From NCBI GenBank assembly GCA_030374765.1, contig JARGXX010000088.1:2604001-2668000 (forward strand): DNA of 64,000 nucleotides, read 5' to 3'. Position 1 is the stretch's first letter. Every line of letters begins with the position of its first letter. The position numbers and the translations under genes were made by a program. Origin of the DNA: Agarophyton chilense. Taxonomy: Eukaryota > Rhodophyta > Florideophyceae > Gracilariales > Gracilariaceae. A model generated the notes under the pieces. The model was not told the DNA's origin. It did no database searches and saw only the letters and a list, made by a program, of their open reading frames with translations. Positions 1-9,902 of the stretch are shown piece by piece.

Positions 1-262
1 CGCCAAGATGCGCTACTAAACCATCTCCGCATCAGTCCAACGGCCAGATTCGCGTTTATGCGGCATCATAATTAAAGTTGACAAAATTGATCCACCCTCC
101 CCCGCCCCCTACTGTAACTTACGAAGGGTAAGCAATCTACATCCCCCCGGTGCCTCCGCCCCGCCCACCTCACCTCGCTGGAGCTCGCTGGGGCTCTCCA
201 TCGCTAACAAACGCTCAAACAAGTCCGCACCGCCCTCCCCCTCCAACTCAACCGCACCCAAC

Positions 263-2173
263 ATGCGTTCCACTCAACCGCCACACCCCGATCTACCGGC
301 CCCGCCGGCCACGCCGCCGTCCCCACAAGTTCTCAACACTCTTCTCTACCCCTACGAACGCCAGCTTCGCCAGCGCGTCTTCGATCTTCTTGAAGAGCCT
401 CTCTTCCGCCGTCGCACCCAGCTCACGCTCCGCGAGCATCGCGACCTAACCACCGCGCGCATGAGGCGCGTCCAGCAGGCCGGTCTGCTCTCAAACACCA
501 TCTCGCAGCAAAGTGCCGCCGGGTCGCGTCGCTACGACGCTGTCACTTCCGTCGTCTCCCTGTTGGACCACTCCATGGAGGTCAAATTCGGCGTTTGCTT
601 CGGTCTCTTCGGCGCCGCAGTCCACCAACTGGGCACCAAGGCCCAGCGCGACTCATGGATCCCTCAGCTGGAAACCATGAAAGTGTTTGGCTGCTTCGCG
701 CTCACAGAGCTCGGACACGGCAGCAACGTGCGTGGCATCGAGACCACAGCCACTTACCACGCCGATGCCCAGCAATTTGAGATTCACACTCCCCACGAAA
801 CAGCCCAAAAGTACTGGATTGGCGGCGCTTCCGAAAGTGCTACCCATGCTGTCGTCTTCGCCAAGCTCGCCATCAAAGGCGTGCAATACGGCATTCACGT
901 CTTCATTGTTTGCTTGCGCCGTCCGGACGGCAGTACCATGCCGGGTATTCGCATCGAGGATTGCGGGGAGAAGGCGGGACTTAACGGCGTCGACAACGGC
1001 CGAATATGGTTTACACACGTGCGCATTGCGCGTGAGCACATGCTTTCAGCCATGAGTCAAGTGGCGCCGGACGGCACTTATTCATCGACCATACCGTCGG
1101 CAAACGCGCGATTTGGTGTCATGTTGGGCGCATTGACGGGCGGTCGCGTCTCAATGTGCTTTCTTTCCGTCACCAACGCCATGCTAGGTTTGTCGATCGC
1201 CATTCGCTACTCGTTTGTCCGACGCGCGTTTGCGCCATCCCCAGACGCCGCAGAGGTTCCCTTGTTGTTCTACACGAGCCACAGACGGCAGTTGATGATT
1301 CCGCTCGCTACCTCGTACGTATACGCCTTGTGCGGAAGAGATTTGACCAACACATGGTACCGCGCAATAGACGACGGCGTGGTTTCCAAGCACGTGCACG
1401 TCACATCGGCCGGCTACAAGGCGCTCTTCACCTGGTTCATGCAGGAGGCGCTACAAGCAGCGCGAGAAGCTTGCGGCGGACAGGGCTACAAGTCCGACAA
1501 TTGGATAGCACCGCTCAAAGCCGATCGCGACGTCATGCTGACGTTTGAGGGCGCCAACAACGTGATGATGCAACAAGTCGGAAAGGCTCTTCTCACCGAG
1601 TTTGGCGTCGCTGCTCGAAACAGAGGGCGTTTTGACGACAGCTCCATCTTATCCGCGCTGAACAAGGCGCCCAGCACGTCCGGGTCGGCCGCCTCGCTTG
1701 ATGCCGCCTTCTTTCACGCTGCGTTCTGGCGGCTGGAAAAGAAACAAGTCGGTCTCCTGGGCAAACGATACGCGCAAGCGCTGCGGGAGAGAAACGCGTC
1801 CGCATTCCATGCATGGAACGATTGCTTAGCGCAGGCCGAAAGCGCCGCCCGAGCGCACATGTGCAGGGTGATTTTGGACGCTCATCGAATGCACGTGAAG
1901 AAGGCGCTTGCGATTGATAAAGCTACCGGAGATGCGGTGCGGCTGTGCGGGCAGCTTTGGGCTGTGGAGACTATGAGACGGAACTCTGACTTTTTGCGGT
2001 TGGGATGCATATCGCGCAAGGACGCAACCGAAACGGCGCAGCGTATCGACGCTTTGTGTGAAAAAGTGACTGCGATTGCGCCGCAGCTGGTGGAGGGAGT
2101 CGGCATCCCTGACCGATTGCTCGCCCCCATCGCAATCGACTACGTGCGCCACAACTCGCGAGCGAGACTTTAG
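263..2173 (+). CDS. Peroxisomal acyl-CoA oxidase
   Basis: This single-exon frame encodes 636 aa, typical for acyl-CoA oxidases, which carry out the first step of peroxisomal beta-oxidation (acyl-CoA plus O2 to trans-2-enoyl-CoA plus H2O2, FAD-dependent). Seen: TELGHGSN at residues 148-155, a family hallmark near the flavin site; CGGQGY at 404-409; and TFEGANN around 427-433, whose Glu429 sits where the family has its catalytic base. The last three residues are ARL, which fits the PTS1 peroxisome import pattern [SAC][KRH][LM]. The ATG at 263 is the first in frame and is followed by a Pro-rich leader of about 20 residues. The 3' end of the gene is repeated twice downstream (see the 189-bp repeat). 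The next gene, a CCT protein, converges on it. Family call very likely; substrate chain length unknown. Confidence 0.93.
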   Translation: MRSTQPPHPDLPAPPATPPSPQVLNTLLYPYERQLRQRVFDLLEEPLFRRRTQLTLREHRDLTTARMRRVQQAGLLSNTISQQSAAGSRRYDAVTSVVSLLDHSMEVKFGVCFGLFGAAVHQLGTKAQRDSWIPQLETMKVFGCFALTELGHGSNVRGIETTATYHADAQQFEIHTPHETAQKYWIGGASESATHAVVFAKLAIKGVQYGIHVFIVCLRRPDGSTMPGIRIEDCGEKAGLNGVDNGRIWFTHVRIAREHMLSAMSQVAPDGTYSSTIPSANARFGVMLGALTGGRVSMCFLSVTNAMLGLSIAIRYSFVRRAFAPSPDAAEVPLLFYTSHRRQLMIPLATSYVYALCGRDLTNTWYRAIDDGVVSKHVHVTSAGYKALFTWFMQEALQAAREACGGQGYKSDNWIAPLKADRDVMLTFEGANNVMMQQVGKALLTEFGVAARNRGRFDDSSILSALNKAPSTSGSAASLDAAFFHAAFWRLEKKQVGLLGKRYAQALRERNASAFHAWNDCLAQAESAARAHMCRVILDAHRMHVKKALAIDKATGDAVRLCGQLWAVETMRRNSDFLRLGCISRKDATETAQRIDALCEKVTAIAPQLVEGVGIPDRLLAPIAIDYVRHNSRARL

Positions 2174-2550
2174 CGAGAGTACAGCAACAAGTGCAAGAGT
2201 GCTTGACTCGTGTGCGGCGCGGCGAATCGACGCTGGATGCGACAAGGCGCGCGCGGTTGCGCCGCGGCTGGTGGAGGGAGCCGACCGGCATCCCTGACCG
2301 GTTGCTCGCCCCCATCGCAATCGTTAGTGTGTGTCAGTCACAACTCGCGAGCGAGGCTATAGCGAGAGTACAACAACAAGTGCAAGAGTGCTGGACTCGT
2401 GTGCGGCGCGGCGAATCGACGCTGGATGCGACAAAGCGCGCGCGGTTGCGCCGCGGCTGGTGGAGGGAGCCGACCGGCATCCCTGACCGGTTGCTCGCCC
2501 CCATCGCAATCGTTAACGTGTGTCAGTCACAACTCGCGAGCGAGGCTTAA
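1986..2550 (+). repeat. Tandem 189-bp duplication of the acyl-CoA oxidase 3' end
   Basis: Three head-to-tail copies are visible: the last coding segment of the oxidase gene (about 1986..2172), then 2173..2361 and 2362..2550. Landmarks are the sequence coding GIPDRLLAPIAI and the sequence coding the NSRARL terminus, both present in each copy. Copies 2 and 3 are closer to each other than to the gene copy and their landmarks are 189 bp apart (63 codons). Between gene and copy 2 the spacing is 185 bp at the GIPDR landmark, because copy 2 has 4 extra bases that shift frame. The extra copies are not fused to the gene, since TAG at 2171 stops it first. The middle copy again has a stop after the NSRARL codons; in the third that stop codon is AAG. 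Confidence 0.85.
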
Positions 2551-2952
2551 GCGAGGAGTACAAGTGCGAGTGAATACTTTTTTTTTGTTTTTACAAGTTT
2601 CGAAGCAATAACCCTTTTCTTACACCGAAGCACAGAGCAAGCGGCGTGCGTGCACATTCAAAGCCACCATTCCGTCGATAAACAAAGCCGAAGAGTTGAG
2701 CACCAGGAGGCTGCCATGCTCTCTGGGCATCACTTTTGCGCGGGTGCTTCATTAGTGAAAGAACTGTTAGATACTGCGTGATGGGCGTAACTGGGAAAAG
2801 CCCGAAGCCCGATGCGGGCTTCGACACAACCAAGCACACAAGGGGCGTTTGCGCGGGCCGTCAACAAAAAAAAGAAGACTATACAATGTCAGGTGCAGAT
2901 AGTGTAGTCAGCAAAGAGAAAGAGAGGAGTCAAGCAGAGAGTGGCGCACTGC

Positions 2953-4335
2953 TCATCGTGCGTTGAGGTTGGGAACAACTTGGACCGACTCGGACTCATC
3001 GTCATGAGCACTTGTCTTCAGCCTCACAAAGCGCCCCTTGACGCGCGGTCTGGCGTCGGCAAGCTTTTTACGGCAATCATATCTGATGAGCTTTCCAAAT
3101 CTTCTCTCGCGTCTCTTCTGTCTAAAGCGCACAAGCGCAGCCTCCCTTGTCTTCTTCTTAAACTCTCGAATGAGCTCCTGCTTCTCATTCTCGACGCGCA
3201 CCTTTCTCTCGTTGGGGGTCTCCTGCTTGGCGGGCACAACGCGCTGCGGGACGAGCGGCTGCGGAGGATGCATCATCATGCCGGGTTGCGGCATCATGTG
3301 CTGGGCGCTAGGGAAGACCATCATGCCGGGCGGGGGGGGAGGGTACATGCCCGGTGGCGGGGCCATCATCATGGGGGCGTGCTGGCCGAGCATCATCATG
3401 TGCGGGGGCGGCTGGGCGTGGGGAAAGAAGAAGGGGTGCATGTGCGGGTGTTGCGGGTGGCGCTCATTGTTGTGGGCTGACGGTTGGTGTTGACTGCTCG
3501 ACTGCTCGGAGGACTTGTTCTTCCGTTGCGAGCAGGTGGAGTGTTCTTTTTCGGGCACCTTGGCGTCGCTGGGGGTGGAGACGGTGCTGTGACTGGCGGC
3601 CGGTTGCGTGCTCTCCGTGTGGGAGGGGTCAACGGGGTTGGACTTGGACTTGGACTTGGACCTGGTGGCGGGGGTGGTGGTGGTGGAGGAGGAGGCCACC
3701 TGGTCGCCGGTGTTGGCCACAACCTGCATAGAGTACTTTGGCGAGGCGGGGTTGGGCTGGGCGGCGGACTCCGGGCGCGAGGCCGGTTGGTGGTGGTGGT
3801 GGTGCGGGGGAGAGGAGGCCGGGGCGACATAACTGGGCATGTTCATGAACTCGCGGCGCACGGCCTCGCGGGCGGCGGCGGCCAAGTACGGGGTGCGATG
3901 GGAGGGGTCAGAGGGCGGCGGAGACGGGAGTGCGGCAGCATTGTGGGCGGGCGAGAAGGACGGAAGCAGTGACGGGGACGGCGGCACCAAGCCCGGGGTG
4001 GCGGTGGCGTTGAGAAACGGGGTGAGTCCGGAAAAGGACTTGCGCGGGTGCAAGGCCGGGGTGGCGGACACATTGTCCGGGTGCGGACTGAAGAGAGTCT
4101 GGAAGGAATTCTTGATGCCCGCGCGGTCCAGACGCGAGATGAAGGGCGTGACGGAGAAGGCGGCGCCCTTGGGCGTGGCGGCGGAGGCGGAGGCGGCGGA
4201 GGCGGAGGCGGCGTCGAGCGCGGCGGGGGTGAAGGCGGGCGGCGCGGCCGGCGTGTAGGCGGAGGGCGGCACATGCGTGGGAGACGCGCTCGTCCAGTGT
4301 CCGCGCGAAAGGTCGGGCGTTTGCAAGAACTCCAT
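2953..4335 (-). CDS. CCT-domain regulatory protein
   Basis: This frame encodes 460 aa from the ATG at 4335. The frame runs further upstream to 4653, but that extension is low-complexity, and the MEFLQTPD start fits better. A C-terminal CCT motif lies at residues 397-439 ([19 protein letters not shown], then [11 protein letters not shown]). This basic module is known from CONSTANS, CO-like and TOC1 proteins and serves in nuclear import and in DNA or NF-Y binding. The rest looks disordered: Ala/Pro/Ser-rich N terminus, a His run, Lys/Ser repeats, and a Met/Pro/His-rich stretch ([14 protein letters not shown]) before the CCT motif. No B-box zinc finger or response-regulator domain is seen. Likely a nuclear transcriptional regulator; its target process cannot be told from sequence. 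It is divergent from the opine dehydrogenase gene and converges with the oxidase gene. Confidence 0.85.
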   Translation of the reverse strand: MEFLQTPDLSRGHWTSASPTHVPPSAYTPAAPPAFTPAALDAASASAASASAATPKGAAFSVTPFISRLDRAGIKNSFQTLFSPHPDNVSATPALHPRKSFSGLTPFLNATATPGLVPPSPSLLPSFSPAHNAAALPSPPPSDPSHRTPYLAAAAREAVRREFMNMPSYVAPASSPPHHHHHQPASRPESAAQPNPASPKYSMQVVANTGDQVASSSTTTTPATRSKSKSKSNPVDPSHTESTQPAASHSTVSTPSDAKVPEKEHSTCSQRKNKSSEQSSSQHQPSAHNNERHPQHPHMHPFFFPHAQPPPHMMMLGQHAPMMMAPPPGMYPPPPPGMMVFPSAQHMMPQPGMMMHPPQPLVPQRVVPAKQETPNERKVRVENEKQELIREFKKKTREAALVRFRQKRRERRFGKLIRYDCRKKLADARPRVKGRFVRLKTSAHDDESESVQVVPNLNAR

Positions 4336-5541
4336 GGAGGGGGAAGGCAGCGGGAAGCGCGCGAAAATCGGCGAAAGCAACGAACAAGACGGCCGTGAAG
4401 AAGGGCGCGTGTGGTGAGCGGGTGAACTCCAGCGCTTCTTTGACGCGGCGTCGTGTGGTGGGGCGGCGGAACGGCACGGCAGCTCGGAGTCGCACAGCAC
4501 CGCGGCGGCGGGTGGCACTTTGTACGTTGCGCGACGCTCGACGCGCAACGCACAAACGAGCGCCGAGCGAACGGCGGTGGGTGGTGAAATGAGCGCCGCA
4601 CGTTTGCGCGCGCGCGGCGGAATATCGAAACGCGCCGCCGGCGCATGCGCCAATCACGCGCGGCGTGCGAGAGATTCGCGCAGATTGCGGCGCCGCCGCG
4701 GGGGGGGCGCCGATATTTTGGCTCGCGCGGGAAGCGTGGACGGCGTGGTCCGCGTGGATTGCGTGGCCCGCGTGGATGGCGTGGATGGCGTGGATTGCGT
4801 GGATTGCGTGGACAGCGTGGTCCGCGTGGAACGCGTGGAACGCGTGGCCGGCGTGTTTTGCGTGGAACTCGTGGAATGCGTGTATGAGGCGTGTATATGA
4901 GGCGGGGACGGCGCGGCGGCAACAACAACAACAACGTGGCGAGAGCACTCGCCAACCAAGGTGGCGCAGAAAAGGCAGCGGCGGCAGCGGCGGCGGCCAC
5001 GCGCACCAATGGACGCGGCGCAAGACGCCGTTGAGATTTTGTGCGTGAAACAAAAAAAGTTTTTGCACGCAGCAGGGCGCACGCGCGCGGCACGCGTGTG
5101 CGCGCGCAGAGCGCAGCGCGACCGTTTCAGTCGGGCCGCGCGCGTCGGCGTGTGTTGCGCTTTTGTTTCGATCCGCCAAACAAAGCACAGCGCAAAGCGC
5201 AAACTCCTTCCCGCGCCGCGCGTGCGCTCCTTGTCGCCCTTCGCTTTGCCCTGCCCCGCCGTTTGTGCTCATTTCATTGCTTGCACCGGCGGCGCATGGA
5301 CACGTCCTGCGCGCGCGCCGCGCGCGCCGTGCGGTGGAAGCATACTGATACATTGCCATGTACTACGCGCGTCGTCGTCGCCGTTTATAACGCCACGTCT
5401 GTGTGCGCGCCCACCGTCGCTTTTGTCACTCCCGCCCTCGTCTCCCCGCGTTCAGCCGTGCGTTTCAATTCCTTGAGTCGCCCTAGTCGTAGTCGTCGTC
5501 ATCCTCATCGCGCCGTCAAACGAGTCTCCGCGCGCTGCGTC
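4336..5541. promoter_or_regulatory. Shared divergent promoter region (CCT gene / opine dehydrogenase)
   Basis: About 1.2 kb of very GC-rich DNA separates the start codons of two divergent genes, so both promoters and 5' UTRs must lie here. It contains the 9-bp minisatellite at 4734..4895, many CGCG and GCGC stretches, and a TATA-like TTTATAA at 5391, about 150 bp before the opine dehydrogenase ATG. Long open frames cross it on both strands, but they are Arg/Pro/His-rich low-complexity translations of the repeats and I do not treat them as genes. Confidence 0.5.
4734..4895. repeat. 9-bp minisatellite, GCGTGGNNN
   Basis: About 18 copies of a 9-bp unit GCGTGG followed by three variable bases (GAT, ATT, TCC, AAC and similar). 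The core is fixed while the last triplet varies, and the period stays at 9 throughout. On the minus strand it would read as His-Ala-X repeats, but it lies upstream of the chosen CCT start. Confidence 0.85.
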
Positions 5542-6792
5542 ATGTGGAAACCGCATCAGATCAAGACCGTGTGTGTCGTGGGCGGCGGCAACGCCGCCCA
5601 GGTGCTGGGCGCCTTGCTTGCCGACGCCGCTGCCCACGGCTCGCACGTTCAAGTGTCCTTGCTCGCCCCGTTTGGCGATGAAAGCGACCGACTGCGACAA
5701 AACGCCGCTGAGAATGGCGGCATCACCCTGGAGAATCCTGACGGTTCCACCATAACTGCCATGCCGCACCTCATCACCGCCGATCCGCGTGCCGCCCTGC
5801 AAAACGCACAGATTGTGCTGCTGCCATTGCCCACCTTTGCCATCCCGCCCATGTTGCGTCTCATCGCCCCGCACCTGCACACCGGTGCTTGGGTCGGTGC
5901 CCTACCCGCTCAAGGTGGCTTCCAGTGGATTGCCGCAGATATTCTCGACACGTCGGAGCAGGGAAAGAACATCAAGATCTTTGGTTTTGATAAGTTGCCG
6001 TACAACTGCCGCACCGTGCAGTATGGAAAGCGAATTCACGTGTTTGGCTACAAGGAAGACTTGGCCCTGGCCTGTATCCCCAACAAACTGGGGCTGGCCA
6101 CAACTATGGCCTCCACCATCTCCGAGGTGATCCCCAAGCTACAGCTGTACACCGCCGCCAACTTTCTGGTGCTCACGCTGGCCACCAGCAACCAGTGCAT
6201 CCACCCGGCCCGCATGTTCGGCATGTTCTCCAAACGCACCGACGTGGATCGCATCCCGCTCTTCTACGAGGAAATGGACGACTATTCGGCCGAACTCATT
6301 GGGCGTGTGTCGCACGAAATCATAGCTATTGCACGCGGCATAGAGAGCAAGTCGCAACAACTGCACCAACCGTTGAAACTGGACGGAGTGTTATCCATCG
6401 CAGATTCCACGCTCAAGGTGTACGACGTGGCCGACAAAAGCTCCCTCAAACGCATCTTCCAGACGTGTGCCGGCTTTGAGGGCATTGGTACGCCGCTCAA
6501 GAAGGGCGTCATGCGCGAGGACGGCGTGCAGATGTACGAGGTGGACTGGAAGTGTCGCTACTTTACTGAGGATGTTCCGGCGCTGTGTGTGTTGCGCGGC
6601 GTGGCTCAGCTTGTGCAAGTTGCCACGCCTACCATGGACATGCTCATCACGTGGGCGCAGGCTAACATGCCTGGTGGTTACCAATTCCTCACCAAGGACG
6701 GCTGCCTTAACGATGACCGTAAGGCGCTCATGTACACGCCGCAGTATTGGGGTATCTCTGACGTGCAATCGCTCGTGCGCTTCCACGCGTGA
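5542..6792 (+). CDS. Opine dehydrogenase (octopine/nopaline dehydrogenase family)
   Basis: The call is a 416-aa NAD(P)-dependent opine dehydrogenase, which reductively condenses an amino acid with a keto acid such as pyruvate and reoxidises NADH. The start is the ATG at 5542 (MWKPHQIKTVCVVGGGN), 13 residues before the dinucleotide-binding motif GGGN at 14-17, as usual for the family; the frame upstream is low-complexity and left out. NQCIHPARM at 217-225 matches the conserved His-Pro motif of the substrate site (His221). FYEEMDD lies around residue 247 and precedes the all-helical C-terminal domain. Length fits the family (about 400 aa). No introns, no clear targeting signal, so cytosolic action is likely. 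Family call firm; amino-acid and keto-acid partners cannot be read from sequence. Confidence 0.9.
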   Translation: MWKPHQIKTVCVVGGGNAAQVLGALLADAAAHGSHVQVSLLAPFGDESDRLRQNAAENGGITLENPDGSTITAMPHLITADPRAALQNAQIVLLPLPTFAIPPMLRLIAPHLHTGAWVGALPAQGGFQWIAADILDTSEQGKNIKIFGFDKLPYNCRTVQYGKRIHVFGYKEDLALACIPNKLGLATTMASTISEVIPKLQLYTAANFLVLTLATSNQCIHPARMFGMFSKRTDVDRIPLFYEEMDDYSAELIGRVSHEIIAIARGIESKSQQLHQPLKLDGVLSIADSTLKVYDVADKSSLKRIFQTCAGFEGIGTPLKKGVMREDGVQMYEVDWKCRYFTEDVPALCVLRGVAQLVQVATPTMDMLITWAQANMPGGYQFLTKDGCLNDDRKALMYTPQYWGISDVQSLVRFHA

Positions 6793-7314
6793 TGCCGTTG
6801 CATCATCACCCCCCCCCCACGTCCGTCCCCTTCTCCATGGCCTGCGCAGCTTGTAACACTAAAAGTATCTCTAGTGGCCCACATGTCATCAATTGCAACC
6901 TTACTTGTCTTTTCCTCCACCTCCGCATGTAATGCGTTGCAGATTTCTACCTGCCCACGTTACACAACAGCTGTGTTGTGTAACCCAAAAAAAAAGGTTT
7001 TTTCTCTGGCTTGCAAAACAGCCGCGTTTTGTTACACACCCGACTGTTTGTGTAAACGTTTCGAGCAATTTGGTTCGCTTGCTCACGTGTTTGGAATGCG
7101 GTCATCCGAGAAAGACCATAGCGACAAAGACACAAATACATGTCCTGAAACACGTCCTACAGTTACAGCGTAGGTACGAGTAAGTTGAGTGTGAGATACA
7201 GAGAAAAATTGGCTACCATGCGTTTCATCTGCACGCATGTTTCCATGGCGTGTTGACGCCACAGCTGCTGCGAAACACGTACCACGTGCCAACGCAACCG
7301 TTTCACATTCCTGA
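6793..7314. other. Intergenic, no gene seen
   Basis: This holds the likely 3' UTR of the opine dehydrogenase, including a C-run after the stop, and then unremarkable DNA. A 17-bp stretch at 7102..7118 recurs inverted at 11570..11586. Short open frames here are not supported by codon pattern or similarity. Confidence 0.5.
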
Positions 7315-7629
7315 AGACGCGCGACCCCGTCCAAATTACAAAGTAGCTCTAATTCGCAGCCAAACCGCATCAGGACCGCGCCTTTATGTCGCTCCCAACC
7401 ATCGTCAAGGAAAGAAAACGCTCACTCCCGCGAAGGTGCCCTAAATTATTGGACGGAAGACGTCGACGTCGTACTCCACACAGTAGCCCATTACGAGCCG
7501 CATTCTAAAAACAATTGGGAGCTGGTCAAAGCTGATTTAAAACACTGGGCCGCAAAGAAAAAGAGCCCTACAAGTAGTCTGAAAACGTACGGAAGACCCA
7601 AAAATACACCCATAAGAGCAACGACCTAA
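7315..7629 (+). pseudogene. SANT/Myb-like domain fragment
   Basis: The frame is open for 104 codons but has no start ATG; it begins after a TGA and ends at TAA 7627..7629. It contains LNYWTEDVDVVLHTV, then NNWELVKADLKHW and GRPKNTPI. This is the Trp-spaced pattern of a Myb/SANT-like helix-turn-helix of the kind often found in transposon-linked proteins of algae and oomycetes. Codons after the stop still look related in a shifted frame, so this is probably a decayed copy. It is followed by about 1 kb with nothing recognisable. Confidence 0.4.
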
Positions 7630-8642
7630 AAGTCGTCTATCGCAATATACAGTTCAAACAGCTCCCAGAAGTTTGAGGGAAACCAGACAATAGCATGATC
7701 CCTACTACAAAAGTCCACCACCAATTTTGATACCAGCATAATGTAATAGGCGTTCGCATGAGAAAATTAGAAGCAGACCTAAACACCAATAAGAACGTCA
7801 AACAACTGGATCTAACTTCGTTGCAACTATCAAAAGCAATGAAAAAGCAGAAAATCAGATTTACTTATTTTTGGAGCACAAACTACACATAGATGTCGTC
7901 CGGCACATTTAAAAGATGTCTTTTGACATGCTTTTTGTGGTTAAAGTCATCAACAAATCTCAGAAGCGTCAAATAACTACAACCACAACAGATCTTCGAA
8001 ACAATATTCGCCAACACATACTGGCCATTCTGCAGCCCCCGATATCTTTGAACGCATAAGAAAACGTATCAAGAACTGAAAATGAACCTCATACATCTGA
8101 CTTTGATATCAACCCGCTTCGTTCGTTTTTCTTTTCTTCCCACACTAGTACAAAGCAAATAAGTCTCAATCGGGTTGTGGTTTATTGTCCGAGTCGTAAG
8201 ACTCAGGAGCTGACAACAAAATGCGATGATGCAAAATTGGTGCAATGTGACAGCTATAATTAAGCGCATTAGTGGTTTAAAAGAATGGCGGAGTGCAAGA
8301 ATGTCCCTTTCTGCAGTTTGTTTTCTTAAAGTATAAATATTCTGCAATATCATATCCATTACGTTCTTATCAATAGATCTTTGCAATTATCTTTCATTTG
8401 CTTCCAGTAATCGCACTCACCTTCCATTTTCAATAGTCTTGTTACAAGCGAGTGCCTGTCGCTCAACAAACAAAACTCAATAGGAGTCATTCTTGTAGAG
8501 CAAGGAGTGCGCGTATAACAGGTCGGGGCACCATTAATATAATATCCGATATATTGAGGACCACGTCACGTCATTTAAGAGAAACATTATTTTTTAGTAA
8601 TTTAGACCCCTTAGAACGTATGTTCTTTAAGTCTCTACAGTA
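7630..8642. other. AT-rich stretch with no recognisable gene
   Basis: About 1 kb of moderately AT-rich sequence. The longest frame is 105 codons on the minus strand (8069..8386) and has no motif I know. It may be decayed transposon DNA trailing the SANT-like fragment. Confidence 0.4.
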
Positions 8643-8987
8643 GTACGGTAGTGAACGGATGAACGTGCAAAGCTAGGGTTACACACATGATAAGTGTATC
8701 GACCAGGGTTGGTTTACCCTACTATAGTCTACACTTGTAGTTCACTGTCTAGAATATACTTAAGCGATGGCTTCATCGCTATCGCTACCTCCAAATAAAT
8801 GGCACCCGAGTGCTCAGCTCTAGATTATGTCGCCTACGCGAGTCTCCATCTCTTAACGGAAGGAACCGCGACCGGTTTGACTAATATACCCCCTCGAGAA
8901 GTTCAAGCTTCACGATACCATTCTTTTTGGTGTGTTTCGTTCTCATGTTGGTTTTCCTGTGTTTAGGTCAGTACACCGCCCGTATAT
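8643..8987. repeat. 340-bp direct repeat, left copy
   Basis: This copy is about 90% identical by eye to 9903..10245 in the same orientation. Shared landmarks include GATGAACGTGCAA near the start and GTTTAGGTCAGTACA near the end. It directly abuts a single LTR at its right edge. I do not recognise it as coding. Confidence 0.75.
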
Positions 8988-9902
8988 TGTAGAGCAACGC
9001 CCAGTTAGGGGATACTTGAAGATGCAACTCATAGAATGAGGATTGAACCCTCCGAGGGTTATGACTATGATCCCCTCTAAGGTGTGCTGAGGTGGCACTG
9101 TTTTCTGGTTATATTTCGCCTATAAAGGGGAAATTCGGATGGACCATGGTTGGATTGGCCCCGTGATACACGTAGCTTAATTTTGGCACCGATTTTCGGA
9201 TATTTGTTAGAACGTTGGGTTTTTGGGCCCTGGCAGTGGGATCTCCACGTGTATGGCTCTGAACAGGTGTGCACTACTGTAGAGTTTAGTTAGTGGGCCC
9301 TACTTAGGGAGGCGAGATCTGACAGTCCGAGCTCAGAGTAAATGACAACCAAGGTTGGTCTTCGATACCTTTAGAGGTTCTTCGTCGCCATCGTTTCGGC
9401 CTTACAACCCGGAACGGGCTCTCGTTAGCAACGCCTGCGTAGGGACACGACTCCACTTGGAGAGTGCCCACGTTTGGGTTCCGTACAACCACCCCCTTGG
9501 GACCGCTCAGACGACTTGCATGCACGATACCCCGTGGGGGTTCGGCTTACTTGTTGCGTGCTTTTTGTGTTTCCTTTAGAGGACAGGTTTTCGCCCCTGT
9601 ATTGGGTTTCTTTTGTTGTTTCGCCCCTTTTCTGGTTCTCGGGTCCGGTGCCTGTCAGTGCCCGACCCTCGCCCCGTTTTTCCTCTTCGCCGGATTTTCC
9701 CCCATTCTTTGGGATACCCATACCCATTCCCGATCCAACGGTTTCTACCCCTCACCTCCGTCGGTACTGCCGGAATCCCCCGTGGGAGTTACACCCCACA
9801 CTACGGGTGGAACGGAGGGCTCTGTCTCTGAGTCTGCCTCCCCCAGGGAGCAAGGCTTCGAACACCTTGAGAGAACTTCCCGTCGCCGGTTTTTGCTCCA
9901 CA
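8988..9902 (-). mobile_element. Solo LTR of the Gypsy-1 family
   Basis: About 915 bp, reverse-complement match to the 925-bp LTR at 59531..60455. It starts TGTAGAGCAACGCC and ends GGTTTTTGCTCCACA, the inverted ends of that LTR. No internal gag-pol sequence is present. No target duplication is visible: the flanking bases are TATAT on the left and GTACC on the right. Fossil. Confidence 0.85.

Noticed and set aside
2191-2550. Separate small gene after the acyl-CoA oxidase
   Set aside because: It consists only of the duplicated 3' end of the oxidase in a shifted frame.
3843-5359. Long minus-strand frames of 416 and 483 codons overlapping the CCT gene
   Set aside because: They are alternative-frame translations of GC-rich coding and minisatellite DNA, with biased composition and no domain.
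5041-5541. N-terminal extension of the opine dehydrogenase (open frame from 5041)
   Set aside because: It is Arg/Ala-rich low-complexity sequence in the promoter; the ATG at 5542 places the nucleotide-binding motif where the family has it.
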